Assembly (NCBI RefSeq): GCF_007097385.1
Contig: NZ_VJZS01000020.1
Coordinates: 1-64,000, forward strand
Direction: 5' to 3'
From: Flavobacterium sp. ZT3R18
Lineage (GTDB): Bacteria > Bacteroidota > Bacteroidia > Flavobacteriales > Flavobacteriaceae
DNA length: 64,000 bases
The position numbers and the translations under genes are program-made. This document shows positions 30,764-40,557 of the stretch, piece after piece (within the stretch, counting starts at the first letter, position 1; every line of letters begins with the position of its first letter). The notes below the pieces were generated by a model. It saw only the letters and a list, made by a program, of their open reading frames with translations, was not told the origin of the DNA and searched no databases.

Positions 30764-30925
30764 AATCTCTATTAAGAATTTCCTCTTTCTAGTATTGTAT
30801 TCCATTCCTAAATACCATACTCAGCTTTGGAATTGTCTATATAATCAATAATATAATTTCTAGCGGAAAGAATTTTTCAACTGATTACATGGGTTTTGTC
30901 ATTGTATCAATTGTTATAAGTAGTT
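30756..30925 (+). pseudogene. Remnant of a second cyclic-peptide ABC exporter gene (5' end)
   Basis: The first roughly 170 nt are a recognisable second copy of the intact exporter gene at 32307. The ATG overlaps the thioesterase stop in the same way, the reading begins MLKISIKN in both, and a run reading GGAATTGTCTATATAATCAA is shared exactly. A one-base insertion near 30810-30820 breaks the frame, and homology fades near 30925. No Walker motifs remain. Confidence 0.75.
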
Positions 30926-30963
30926 GTGATTAAATAGCCGACACTCTTGTCTATCTTTGTCAG

Positions 30964-31119
30964 ATGTTAAAAAGTCACATTCTCACTGATAGTCAAAAGT
31001 TAGAATTAACGACTGTCTATGATAGTTCATCAAAAGCTCATCGATGTCAATGTATTCTATTGATTGATGAAGGTTTGAGTGTTAAAAAAGTATCAATAAG
31101 GTTAATACAAATATGGTAA
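30964..31119 (+). pseudogene. Fragment of an IS630-like transposase N-terminus (HTH)
   Basis: A 51-codon reading frame with the pattern of the helix-turn-helix start of IS630-family transposases (AHRCQCILLIDEGLSVKKVS). It ends in a stop before any catalytic region, and no DDE domain follows. It sits in the scar between the broken exporter copy and the broken thioesterase copy. The family assignment rests on a short pattern and is tentative. Confidence 0.4.
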
Positions 31120-31122
31120 AAT

Positions 31123-31149
31123 GGGCAGTTCAATTTGGGCTGCCTTTTT
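31123..31149 (+). terminator. Possible Rho-independent terminator
   Basis: GGCAG (31124-31128) pairs with CTGCC (31140-31144) around an 11-nt loop, followed by five T. A G-U pair can extend the stem by one. It would end readthrough from the thioesterase and the remnant genes. Confidence 0.45.
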
Positions 31150-31649
31150 ACATTTATAGGAGTATGCTTTATGGTTTTAAAAAAAACTTTTCAATACCCG
31201 AAAGTCCGTAATTTTTATGTGAAAAGTCCGTAATCTTAATGTCAATGTGACCGCTATTTTCGTGCAAAAAATATTTAATGATTAAATGTATGTATTAATT
31301 TTGAATGATTTAAAGGGAAATTTAGGTTTTGTTATTGACTTAAAATCAAATGAAACATCATGTCATTTGTTTAAACACATGTGTGATAGATGGTTGTAAA
31401 ATAAGAGTTGTTGGTTATTTATTAGTTACTATTGTTTTTTTTTTATTGAATAAAGATTTTAAAATTTCCGTGTAAGCAAATTACCATTCAGAACATATAA
31501 ACTCAATTAAAATTTTATAGCTAATAGTCTTTTTATGTAGCTAGGCTTTTTATATAGTAACATTCAACTTTTTTGTAATTTATATGATTGGAAATATGAT
31601 GATTAATGTTGAATGAATAAAAACGATAATAAAGAGTAAAGGAGTATTA
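31150..31649. other. Non-coding scar between broken gene copies
   Basis: About 500 nt without a credible gene. It holds a near-perfect 20-nt direct repeat beginning AAAGTCCGTAAT (31201-31220 and 31223-31242) that may be the edge of a lost mobile element. The rest is very A/T-rich and looks decayed. Confidence 0.6.
31201..31242. repeat. Short tandem repeat, 22-nt spacing
   Basis: Two copies of a 20-nt unit starting AAAGTCCGTAAT and ending ATGT, differing at two positions and spaced by 2 nt. It lies inside the rearranged segment, near the transposase fragment. Confidence 0.7.
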
Positions 31650-32307
31650 CAGGTAATTAATAAATTTATTGAGAATAACGAAAGGCAGTAAATATTCTTT
31701 TCAAAAATTTTCTCAAAAATTTTCAATTTTTATTGTTATAGAATACCCGGGGAGGGCTATGAGAATTATGGAAATGAGGATAAGTGATATTGACTTAATT
31801 ATAGAAGATTTACTTTCAAAAGTTCTGGAAGAAATAAATTCATGTGAGGCGTATATTATTTATGGACATAGTATGAGGAGCCTTAATCGGATATTTAATT
31901 TTCCACAAACTAAAAAAAATAGATATAAGAAAGCCATTAAAATTAGTTGTAGGCGGGAGAAAAGCCTCTCAATTAAAAGAAAAAAAATATTATCCCACGT
32001 ACCAGATAATCTGTTTTGGGAAGAAGTTATAAAAATGGGAGGTATTCCAGATGAATCTCAGAATCATCCTGAATTAATTGAGTTCTACATACCGATCTTG
32101 AAAGTCGATTTTAAAGCAATAGTATAATAAAAGAAAAGTTGAACATACCTTATAGAAAATCAAGTAATAGAATGGGAAAATGAAAGTTCTCGCGAGGTTA
32201 AAATAAAATCGTTAGAAGGAAATCATTTTTTTATATTTAATAATGAAGATTTTTTTATTAACTATTTTAAAAAGTTAAATATGAATCTAAATCTACCAAT
32301 AAACTGA
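31650..32307 (+). pseudogene. Second type II thioesterase copy, frameshifted
   Basis: Clearly homologous to the intact thioesterase at 30047 (shared YSFQ.F, VIEYPGR, YIIYGHSM, FWEEVIK.GGI, PELIEFYIPILK.DFK), but broken. After GHSM the frame shifts: the next frame reads GALIGYLIFHKLKKIDIRKPLKL, split here as GALIGYLIFHKLK then KIDIRKPLKLVVGGRK, and a lost A in the poly-A run near 31980-31988 restores the first frame. A stop occurs at 32125-32127 after a short deletion. The C-terminal part (EGNHFF, INYFKKLN) remains readable to a TGA at 32305-32307, which overlaps the exporter ATG. An uninterrupted piece (31669-32127) could be translated, but it lacks the nucleophile loop glycines and the catalytic His. 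Confidence 0.8.
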
Positions 32308-33944
32308 TGCTTAAAATATCAATTAAAAACATTATTCATTTATTATTATATGCAATACCAAATACTCTTTTAAGTTTTGGAATTGTCTATATAATCAATA
32401 ACGTAATGGCTGGAAACGAAGCTTTTTTAAAAAGCTATATGAGTATCGTGTTTATTGCGATACTTGTTTATACTTATCTACTAAATGTTACATTTCAAAA
32501 AAAATTAAATAAATTTTCATTTAATTTATTATATGAGAATGAAAAGAAAATTTTTAAACAAATACTAAACGCCTCTCTGCAGAAGCTTGAGCAATATGGT
32601 CCGCAGAGATTTTACACGGTTGTTGAAGATATAAGAACTTTTTCATTATTACCTTATACAATAACGCATACTGTTAATTCATTATTAATGCTAATGCTTT
32701 GTTTGGTATATATGTTTACACTTTCAGTATTTTCCGCATTAATTGTAATTGGTCTCATTATAGTAGTTGGAGGATGTTATTTTTTTGTAATGAATGCAAT
32801 GTCAAAAAAAGTAAATGAATTAAGGAAGTATAATGAAGATTATTATAAATATGTAAATGATGTTATAAGAGGGTTCAAAGAACTTAAAATAAGTTTTTTT
32901 AAAAGAGATAACCTTATGAATAAATTCATGATTCCAAATAGAAATCAAGCAATGGACTTAGATTTTAAAATTAATTATGTTTTTTTATCAATTAATTTAA
33001 TAAGTCAATATGGTCTATATTTTGTTGTTGCAGTAGTTCTATTTATACTTCCTGAATATGGATTATTATCAAGAGCGGATGTTATTGCTTACGTAGTTAT
33101 CATTTTATTCATATCTGGACCAATAAATAATATTATCAACTTGCAACAATTGTATACTAGATTTATAGTGGCAAATTCTAGGATTTCAAATTTTATTAAG
33201 GATTTTGAAATTGTCGATGATATATTTAATTCAAAATTAAAAAAGGAGGATGATTTTCAATCGTTGAGTTTTGAAAACATTTCGTTTGCTTATCAGAATG
33301 AAAACAAAGAATTGTCATCATTTGCTTTAGGTCCAATAAAATTAGAAATAAAACAAGGCGAAACTATATTTATTGTAGGAGGTAATGGTTCGGGGAAAAG
33401 CACCTTTATAAATATCCTTACAGGACTATACAAGCTTACAGGAGGGAATGTAGTAATGAACGGAAAAGAAAAAATAGATGTTACAGAAATGATGCAAAAT
33501 TTAATAGCAGCAGTATTTACGGATAACCACCTATTCTCTCATAACTATGAAGATTATAGACTTGAAAATAATGAAGAATATACTGAGTTGTTAAAAACAA
33601 TGCAATTAAACGAAGTTGTTGAAGATGATAAAGAAGTATCAGCAAGAAGAAAATTTTCAAAAGGTCAAAGTAAACGTATGTCTCTGATTTTTGCATTGCT
33701 AGAAAAAAAACCTGTATTGGTCCTTGATGAATGGGCTGCAGATCAAGATCCTCATTTTAGAAAATACTTCTACGAACAATTATTACCAAAACTTAAAAGT
33801 GAAGGAAAGACAATTATTGCTGTAACCCACGATGATGCATATTTTCATCTAGCAGATAGAATTATAAAATTTGATTATGGAAATGTTGTTAAAGATATTA
33901 GAACGACTAGTAAAGTAGAGCTAACCGAAAATCTTTGGGTATAA
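32307..33944 (+). CDS. Cyclic peptide export ABC transporter (SyrD/PvdE family)
   Basis: A 545-residue fused transporter half with about six membrane segments in residues 1-290 and an ATPase domain. The ATPase shows Walker A GGNGSGKST (about residues 355-363), a degenerate signature FSKGQSKR, Walker B with VLVLDEWAADQDP, and the switch His in VTHDD. The sequence DEWAADQDP followed by FYEQLLP is typical of the SyrD/PvdE cyclic-peptide exporter group, which moves NRPS products to the periplasm. Its ATG overlaps the stop of the decayed thioesterase. It probably exports the product of this locus and gives some self-protection. A broken copy of its 5' end lies 1.5 kb upstream. Confidence 0.9.
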   Translation: MLKISIKNIIHLLLYAIPNTLLSFGIVYIINNVMAGNEAFLKSYMSIVFIAILVYTYLLNVTFQKKLNKFSFNLLYENEKKIFKQILNASLQKLEQYGPQRFYTVVEDIRTFSLLPYTITHTVNSLLMLMLCLVYMFTLSVFSALIVIGLIIVVGGCYFFVMNAMSKKVNELRKYNEDYYKYVNDVIRGFKELKISFFKRDNLMNKFMIPNRNQAMDLDFKINYVFLSINLISQYGLYFVVAVVLFILPEYGLLSRADVIAYVVIILFISGPINNIINLQQLYTRFIVANSRISNFIKDFEIVDDIFNSKLKKEDDFQSLSFENISFAYQNENKELSSFALGPIKLEIKQGETIFIVGGNGSGKSTFINILTGLYKLTGGNVVMNGKEKIDVTEMMQNLIAAVFTDNHLFSHNYEDYRLENNEEYTELLKTMQLNEVVEDDKEVSARRKFSKGQSKRMSLIFALLEKKPVLVLDEWAADQDPHFRKYFYEQLLPKLKSEGKTIIAVTHDDAYFHLADRIIKFDYGNVVKDIRTTSKVELTENLWV

Positions 33945-34011
33945 CACTTTTCTATTCAAAGTAAATTTTCAATTAAAGATTCTTACAATTTTCAAATAAA
34001 TAAAGATTGTA

Positions 34012-37000
34012 ATGAGTCTTATAATCATTTTATTAATAAGAAAGATGAATCTCACACTTCCTCAACAAGATGTCTATTTTGAACAGCTTATGTATCCTGA
34101 AGATCCTATTTATAACATAGGGGCAAAAATAATAATCAAAGGAACTATAGTTTATGAAGTATTGAATGAGGCATACATACAGCTCATCAATCAACACGAT
34201 ACTTATAGAAGTATTCTAAACCAATTTGATGATGGGATAACAATACAAACGATTAAAGAGCATATATCATCATTAGAGTATGTCAATTTTTCATCAAGTA
34301 ATAATGCAGATGATGAAGCAGATGAATTTATGCAAACAATGTTTCAAACCCCTTTTCAATTAAGTGAAAAAAAAATATTACACAGGTTCATTCTAATAAA
34401 AGTAAAAGAGGAATTTCATTATTTGTTTTCTGTATACCATCATATTATTACAGATGGTTGGGGAACTTCATTGATGTTTCAACGATTGGTAAAAAACTAT
34501 AATGAACTCTCAGAATTAGGGAAAATAACTACAGTTTATCCTTTTACTTATAAGGACTTTATTAAAGACGATCAGGAGTATTTTATATCGCATAATTATG
34601 AAGACGATAAGATATATTGGAAGACAAAATTTCAACAACTTCCTGAAAGATTATTTGAAAAAATTAAGCAAAAAAATAAACCAAATAAGAGTAGAAGGAA
34701 AGTAATAATAGTCAAGCGATCAGTTTATAACCAATTGGAACAAATAAGTGAAGATTTAGGGGCTACAACATTTCATGTGATTTTAGGCGTATTATATCTT
34801 TATTTTGGCAGGAAACATCAAAATAAAGATTTTGCAATAGGCCTTCCAGTATTAAATAGAGGGAAATCGGTATTCAAAAAAACAGTGGGATTGTTCATGG
34901 GAGTGTCGCCATTGCGAATTCAATTTAAGTTTGAAGATAATTTTGAGGACTTGGTAAAAAACATCAAGCAACAATTACGACAAGATTATCGTCATCAACG
35001 ATTTCCCTTAGGGAAGCTTATTAAAGAACTGGATTTATTTCATGAAAAAGACAGACTCTTTAATATCACATTATCTTATGAAAAACAAAACTATGCGGAT
35101 CATTTTGCCAATACTGAGACAAAAGTAATCCCATTGTCACATCAATCGGAACGTGTAGCTTTGGCTATTTACATTCGAGAATTTGATGAATCGGAAGATG
35201 TTAAAATTGACTTTGATTATAATATCAATTATTTCAATGAATCAGACATTACTAAAGTGGTAACTCATTTTGAAACATTACTTTCTGCCGTAATTGTTGA
35301 CGCCCAGGAATCACTTTCAAAATATCAATATATTACAGAAACGGAAAGACAAGAATTATTAAATAGCTTCAATAAAACACAATTCAGTTATATTGATGAT
35401 GCTACTGTAATAAATCTTTTTAATGAGCAAGTAAGCAAAAATCCTGATAGAATAGCATTAGTAGATGAGCAAATAGAGTATACTTACATCGAGCTGGATA
35501 TATTATCAAACAAAATAGCAGGTCATTTACAAAAAACAAATAAGGAGCAGCACTCAGCTACGGTCGCGGTTTTAATGGATCGTTCGGCTAATCTTGTTAC
35601 TACTTTATTGGGAATATTAAAATCAGGCGGTGCTTATATCCCGTTAGATCCCTCTTTTCCAAAAGATCGTTTAGAATATATTATTCAACATAGTGAAGTA
35701 CAGCAAATTATCTCAACCCAAAATCTAAAACACAATCTAAACTTAAATTGTGAAATTATAGATATTGAAGTTATATTAAATGAAGAAGCTAATTTAGAAC
35801 AAATTGAATTAAAAAAATTATCATCTGATGCCACGGCTTATATCATATATACTTCAGGATCTACCGGTAATCCTAAGGGAGTAGCTATAAGTCACAGATC
35901 ATTATTGAATTTTTTAATTAGTATACAGCATCAACCCAAAATAGAAAAACAGGATTATTTATTTTCAGTTACAACACAATCTTTTGACATATCAATACTT
36001 GAATTTTTCACACCATTAATTTCAGGGGCCACCTTATATATTGCAAGTCAGGAACTTTTATCAGATCCTTTGGGCATCATCGTAAAGATAGAGGAACTAA
36101 AACCTACCATAATTCAAGCGACACCCAGTTTTTACCAAATGCTTTACAATGCTGGATGGAAAGGAAATAAAGCAATAAAAATTTTATGCGGAGGTGATCT
36201 GTTAAGTGAAACATTGGCCGAAAAATTATTAGGAACTAACGCTGAACTATGGAATATGTATGGGCCAACAGAAACAACAATTTGGTCTAGCTGTAAAAAA
36301 ATAACTCAAGCCAAAGAAGCTTCAAATATTGGTAATCCTATTCACAACACTGAGTTTTACATTCTAGATGAATGTATGCAACTTCTACCTATTGGTAGTG
36401 TTGGGACTATTTACATTGGTGGTGACGGATTAGCTCAAGGATATTTTAAAAATGAAGAATTGACCAATGAAAAATTCATTCGAAGCTCATTTAATGAAAA
36501 TAAGAAAATATACAATACAGGAGACTTAGGAAGATGGAATGAAAAAGGAGAAATAGAATTTCTAGGACGTAATGACAATCAGGTAAAAATTAGAGGGTAT
36601 CGCATAGAACTTGGAGAAATAGAAAGTAAGCTAAATCAAATAGAAAACATTAAAGATTCTATAGTAATAGCTCAGAAAAGTGCAGAACAAGAAGCAGTGT
36701 TAATTGCCTATGTAATTATGGAAACAAGAGAGTTTAATAATCTTGCTATCATCAATACTTTGAGAAGAGAATTGCCTGAATATATGATTCCCAATACCAT
36801 AATACCTTTGGATGAATTCCCATTAACACCTAATAAAAAAGTTGATAGAAAGGCACTGTCATTACTTAAAATAGGCATTGAGAAAATAATATCTTCCTAT
36901 GAAGAACCAACTACAGAAATAGAAATTAGCCTCTGTAATTACTATAAAGAGGTATTAGGAATAAAGGCAGAAATCGGCGTTACGGATAACTTTTTTACAC

Positions 37001-38490
37001 TTGGCGGTCACTCATTAAATGCTGTGAAATTAATAAACCACATAAATGAACAATTACATTATAAGATAACCCTAAAAGATGTTTTTGACTATCCGACTAT
37101 ACAAACACTTTCAAAATATCTTGTGAAAAAAGAAGCCAAGCAAAATACTAGCATTATGCCTGTAGAAGGACGTTTGTATTATGAAATTACTCCTTCTCAG
37201 TACAGTATATGGTTAGCATCACAGGTAGAAGAAAAATCAATAGCTTACAATATGTCGGCAGTATTCAAAATACATGGTCAAATCAATAAATCTGTTTTAG
37301 ATCAAGTATTTCTGGAATTACAAAAAAAATATGAAATATTGAGAACTAATTTTATTGAAATAGGAGGTATTCCAAATCAAAAAATTTCTCCTCAAGAAAA
37401 AATGCATTTATCAATTGATGAATTCTTCTATGAAGAAAAAGAAATGATAAAGTCTATCAAATGTTATGTAAATAAAGCATTTGAATTGGAAAATGATACT
37501 CTTTTAAGAGTCGCATTATTTCATCAAAAAAACGGACATTCTTATTTGGGGTTCTGTACGCACCACATCTTTATGGACGGATGGTCTTTAGAAATTTTAA
37601 TAAAAGAGGTTGTAAACAAATACAAGGAAATAGAGAAACAAGAAGGTTTAAATGATCACAAATTGAAGTTTCAATTCAAGGATTATGTTGCATGGCATCA
37701 AGAGCAACAAAAAAACTCCAATGAAAAAAATCTAAAGTTCTGGAAAACATACCTTGAAGGATATTCTTGGAAAAACAGTATACCTTTTGATAATGAATGC
37801 TATGAAGAGAAGCATATAGGAGCTGATCATGATTTTGTATATCAATCCGTTAAATTTTCGGAATTAAATGAATTTGCTCAGAAACAAAATATATCGCTTC
37901 ATACACTGTTAGTTAGCACATTTACTATACTCATACACAAAATGTATGGAAAAGAAGATTTTTGTGTAGGAACAGTTAATTCTGGGAGAACACACTCAGT
38001 ATTGCATAATCAGTTAGGAATGTTTGTAAAAACCTTGCCTCTAAGAAACCTTATAAATTCAGAACATACCTTTATAGAGATACTTAAGGAAACTCACCGA
38101 AATATGTTAATGATTGATGAGCATCAAGATCTTCCTGAAACGATACAAAATTCATTACGATTAGATGTACTGTTGGTATTGCAAAACCCATCGTTTAACT
38201 ATACCTACATTAATGTAAACGAAAATTTGCATTTGCAAATATCGCCTATGAATACATCTTACAGCAGACTTCCTATGTTAATCACCTTTGCGGTAAATGA
38301 AGGAAAAGTATCAGGAACCATAAGTTATAACACTATAAATTATGAAGCAGAAACAATAGAGCTAATTAAACTAAAATATGAAAAATTGCTTGGAGAAATT
38401 GTGAAAAACTCAAACAAATCTTTAAACTCAATGGATATAAAGTTAGATATTGAAAAGGAAAGAACGATTGACATAGATTTCAATTTTTAA
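34012..38490 (+). CDS. NRPS C-A(Gly)-T-C ending in a condensation domain
   Basis: A 1492-residue synthetase. Domains: C (LPQQDVYF opening, HHIITDG near residue 143), A (YTSGSTGNPKG near 612), T (GGHS near 998) and a second C (HHIFMDG near 1184) that runs to the end of the protein. The A-domain code reads DILQLGMIWK, one residue from the glycine code DILQLGLIWK. No TubC_N docking domain, E or TE is seen. The terminal C domain has an intact active-site motif but no A-T partner after it, so it must work with another protein or release or cyclise the chain itself. The gene follows the exporter, so its place in the assembly order is not given by gene order. Two starts are possible: ATG 34012, and ATG 34045, whose product begins directly at the C domain. 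The extra 11 residues are hydrophobic and look unlike a docking segment. Confidence 0.92.
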   Translation: MSLIIILLIRKMNLTLPQQDVYFEQLMYPEDPIYNIGAKIIIKGTIVYEVLNEAYIQLINQHDTYRSILNQFDDGITIQTIKEHISSLEYVNFSSSNNADDEADEFMQTMFQTPFQLSEKKILHRFILIKVKEEFHYLFSVYHHIITDGWGTSLMFQRLVKNYNELSELGKITTVYPFTYKDFIKDDQEYFISHNYEDDKIYWKTKFQQLPERLFEKIKQKNKPNKSRRKVIIVKRSVYNQLEQISEDLGATTFHVILGVLYLYFGRKHQNKDFAIGLPVLNRGKSVFKKTVGLFMGVSPLRIQFKFEDNFEDLVKNIKQQLRQDYRHQRFPLGKLIKELDLFHEKDRLFNITLSYEKQNYADHFANTETKVIPLSHQSERVALAIYIREFDESEDVKIDFDYNINYFNESDITKVVTHFETLLSAVIVDAQESLSKYQYITETERQELLNSFNKTQFSYIDDATVINLFNEQVSKNPDRIALVDEQIEYTYIELDILSNKIAGHLQKTNKEQHSATVAVLMDRSANLVTTLLGILKSGGAYIPLDPSFPKDRLEYIIQHSEVQQIISTQNLKHNLNLNCEIIDIEVILNEEANLEQIELKKLSSDATAYIIYTSGSTGNPKGVAISHRSLLNFLISIQHQPKIEKQDYLFSVTTQSFDISILEFFTPLISGATLYIASQELLSDPLGIIVKIEELKPTIIQATPSFYQMLYNAGWKGNKAIKILCGGDLLSETLAEKLLGTNAELWNMYGPTETTIWSSCKKITQAKEASNIGNPIHNTEFYILDECMQLLPIGSVGTIYIGGDGLAQGYFKNEELTNEKFIRSSFNENKKIYNTGDLGRWNEKGEIEFLGRNDNQVKIRGYRIELGEIESKLNQIENIKDSIVIAQKSAEQEAVLIAYVIMETREFNNLAIINTLRRELPEYMIPNTIIPLDEFPLTPNKKVDRKALSLLKIGIEKIISSYEEPTTEIEISLCNYYKEVLGIKAEIGVTDNFFTLGGHSLNAVKLINHINEQLHYKITLKDVFDYPTIQTLSKYLVKKEAKQNTSIMPVEGRLYYEITPSQYSIWLASQVEEKSIAYNMSAVFKIHGQINKSVLDQVFLELQKKYEILRTNFIEIGGIPNQKISPQEKMHLSIDEFFYEEKEMIKSIKCYVNKAFELENDTLLRVALFHQKNGHSYLGFCTHHIFMDGWSLEILIKEVVNKYKEIEKQEGLNDHKLKFQFKDYVAWHQEQQKNSNEKNLKFWKTYLEGYSWKNSIPFDNECYEEKHIGADHDFVYQSVKFSELNEFAQKQNISLHTLLVSTFTILIHKMYGKEDFCVGTVNSGRTHSVLHNQLGMFVKTLPLRNLINSEHTFIEILKETHRNMLMIDEHQDLPETIQNSLRLDVLLVLQNPSFNYTYINVNENLHLQISPMNTSYSRLPMLITFAVNEGKVSGTISYNTINYEAETIELIKLKYEKLLGEIVKNSNKSLNSMDIKLDIEKERTIDIDFNF

Positions 38491-38501
38491 ACTTAAAAAT
38501 C

Positions 38502-38527
38502 TATCTAAAAAACATATCTAAAAAACA
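38502..38527 (+). repeat. 13-bp tandem repeat in a leader
   Basis: TATCTAAAAAACA occurs twice head to tail, ending 5 nt before the ATG at 38533, so it covers the ribosome-binding region of the next gene. Confidence 0.85.
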
Positions 38528-38532
38528 TACCC

Positions 38533-40473
38533 ATGAAATTAAAAATCACAATTATTACTATTACCTTTTTATTTATAACCTTTCTAGGAAACATAAATGC
38601 ACAAAGTGTAACTTTTAAAAAAAGTACTGCTTTTCTTCCGCAATTTCAAAAATCAGATGCAAAAAAAATTATTTGGGGATATCTTAATGTCCCCGAAACA
38701 TGGGGTGTAAATGATGGCAAAACAATAAAAATTGCAGTAACCATATTAAAAAAGAGTTCAAATATAAAAGATTCAAATGCAGTAGTCTTTTTACAAGGAG
38801 GTCCAGGGGCAAGTGGTATTGAAAATATATGGTCATGGTTAGAACATCCACTTCGAAAAAATAATGATATTGTTTTATTTGATGTCCGCGGAACAGGATA
38901 TTCCCAGCCAAGGCTATCCGAGGACCTAGGGAAAAAATTTTTAGAAATTTTAGCGAAGAACCAATCTGAAGAAGAAGATGAAAAACAAAAAACAAATGCT
39001 ACGATGTCATGTAAGCAAGACCTTATCAACAGAGGAATCAACATTGATGCATATAATAGTCTCGCTGTTGCAAAAGATCTTCATGCATTAAAGTCAGCGT
39101 TAAACTATAAAAGCTGGAATGTATATGGGGTATCATACGGGACATACATGGCACAAGTATATGCAAATAATTATGCGGGAGATATAAAATCATTACTATT
39201 AGACTCCGCTATCTATGATATTTCAACATATTATGTAGATAATACTGCTAATTATATGAATAGTTTGTACAAAGTATTTAAAATCTGTAAAAGTAAAAAG
39301 ATATACGATGAGCAATATCCTAATTTAGAGAAAATATACTATAAAGTAATTGCTGATTTAGAGAAAAATCCCCTAACAGTATCTGTAGATAAATCACTGA
39401 TCTCTTCTGGTAAATTTACATACAATGCTGAAGACTTTAAAGTTGCTATTCAACAAGCTTTATATAATAAGCAGTTAGTAGAAATTATTCCTTTGTTAAT
39501 TTATCAGTTTCATGAAAGAAAAGGTGAATCACTAGGGAACTTGGTAAGCGCTTTTTCAAATTTGTTGGGGATGGATTACGGTGTATATTATTGTATGAGC
39601 TGTAATGAGACTCTTCCTAATAATGATTTTTCAAAATATCAACAAAATGCATCACAATTTAAGGGATTAAATGGAGGAATTTCATTCTATAAATCTGATT
39701 TTAAAGTATGTGATGCTTGGAATAGTAATCGTGCAGAAGCTACAAAAAAGCATTACAATCTTTCTAATCTATCTTCGGCTACATATCCAGTATTAGTTTT
39801 TTCAGGTGAATTTGACCCAATCACACCACTAGTTAACGGAAAAAAAGTAGCAGAAAGATTCGATAAGGCCTATTGTATTGAAGCGAAGACCTATGGACAT
39901 GTTCCTAGTTTTACAAAAATAGGGTATGAGGTTGCAGAAAAGTTTATCGATGATCCTAAACAAAGAATTGATATTGATGTGTTTAATAAATCCAAGAAAA
40001 TTAAACTTGTCACAGGGGTTATTATTAACAAAGGGGTCTCTAAAATAGGTAAAAGCATCAGTGAACTAGATCCTATTTTTTTATTCCCTTTAGTAATAGC
40101 TTTGGGATTAATGCTTGGATTCATTTTTATGTACCTTGTAAAGTTAATAAAAAACAGATACACTACTGTTCAAGATAAAATAGTAAGAATTTGTGTAACG
40201 ATTACTTCTATTGTTGGATTGGTACTTTTTGGATGTTTGCTTATGGCAATAATTAAAGTTTCAGAACAAAACTTCTTTGTTTTAGCATTTGGGCTACCAG
40301 AAAGCTTCAACTATGTATTTTTATTAGTATTTGTCTTTTTTGTGTTCTTGATTTTAACTCTGCTGTATTACATCCTTACCATAAAAAAAACCAATGAGAG
40401 AAGTGTCATTTTCTCGGTAATTTTTTCAAACATACTATTAGCAACATATTTGCTTTATTGGGGGATTATATAA
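38533..40473 (+). CDS. Exported S33/TAP-like alpha/beta hydrolase with membrane tail
   Basis: A 646-residue protein with an N-terminal signal peptide (cleavage near NAQS, residue about 23). The hydrolase domain has the oxyanion motif QGGPGAS (near residue 89), FDVRGTGYS, the nucleophile motif GVSYGT (199-204), FSGEFDPITP (near 423, acid residue) and GHVPSF (His near 457), as in tripeptidyl-aminopeptidase-like S33 peptidases. About four transmembrane segments follow in residues 515-646, which is unusual for this family. The enzyme should work on the outer face of the inner membrane. Within the peptide locus, downstream of the exporter, it may trim the exported product or destroy it for self-resistance; the sequence does not decide which. 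It is followed by an 84-nt gap to the ATP-grasp-like gene. Confidence 0.85.
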   Translation: MKLKITIITITFLFITFLGNINAQSVTFKKSTAFLPQFQKSDAKKIIWGYLNVPETWGVNDGKTIKIAVTILKKSSNIKDSNAVVFLQGGPGASGIENIWSWLEHPLRKNNDIVLFDVRGTGYSQPRLSEDLGKKFLEILAKNQSEEEDEKQKTNATMSCKQDLINRGINIDAYNSLAVAKDLHALKSALNYKSWNVYGVSYGTYMAQVYANNYAGDIKSLLLDSAIYDISTYYVDNTANYMNSLYKVFKICKSKKIYDEQYPNLEKIYYKVIADLEKNPLTVSVDKSLISSGKFTYNAEDFKVAIQQALYNKQLVEIIPLLIYQFHERKGESLGNLVSAFSNLLGMDYGVYYCMSCNETLPNNDFSKYQQNASQFKGLNGGISFYKSDFKVCDAWNSNRAEATKKHYNLSNLSSATYPVLVFSGEFDPITPLVNGKKVAERFDKAYCIEAKTYGHVPSFTKIGYEVAEKFIDDPKQRIDIDVFNKSKKIKLVTGVIINKGVSKIGKSISELDPIFLFPLVIALGLMLGFIFMYLVKLIKNRYTTVQDKIVRICVTITSIVGLVLFGCLLMAIIKVSEQNFFVLAFGLPESFNYVFLLVFVFFVFLILTLLYYILTIKKTNERSVIFSVIFSNILLATYLLYWGII

Positions 40474-40557
40474 AACATTAATAGTATTAATAGCCTGTTT
40501 TATTTGAATTACAAAGAAAATATATAAAATTAAATATAAATAAAAAAGCACTTTTTT

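Noticed and set aside
31669..32127. Second functional thioesterase
   Set aside because: Two compensating frameshifts remove the nucleophile-loop glycines, and a stop removes the catalytic His, so it is called a pseudogene.
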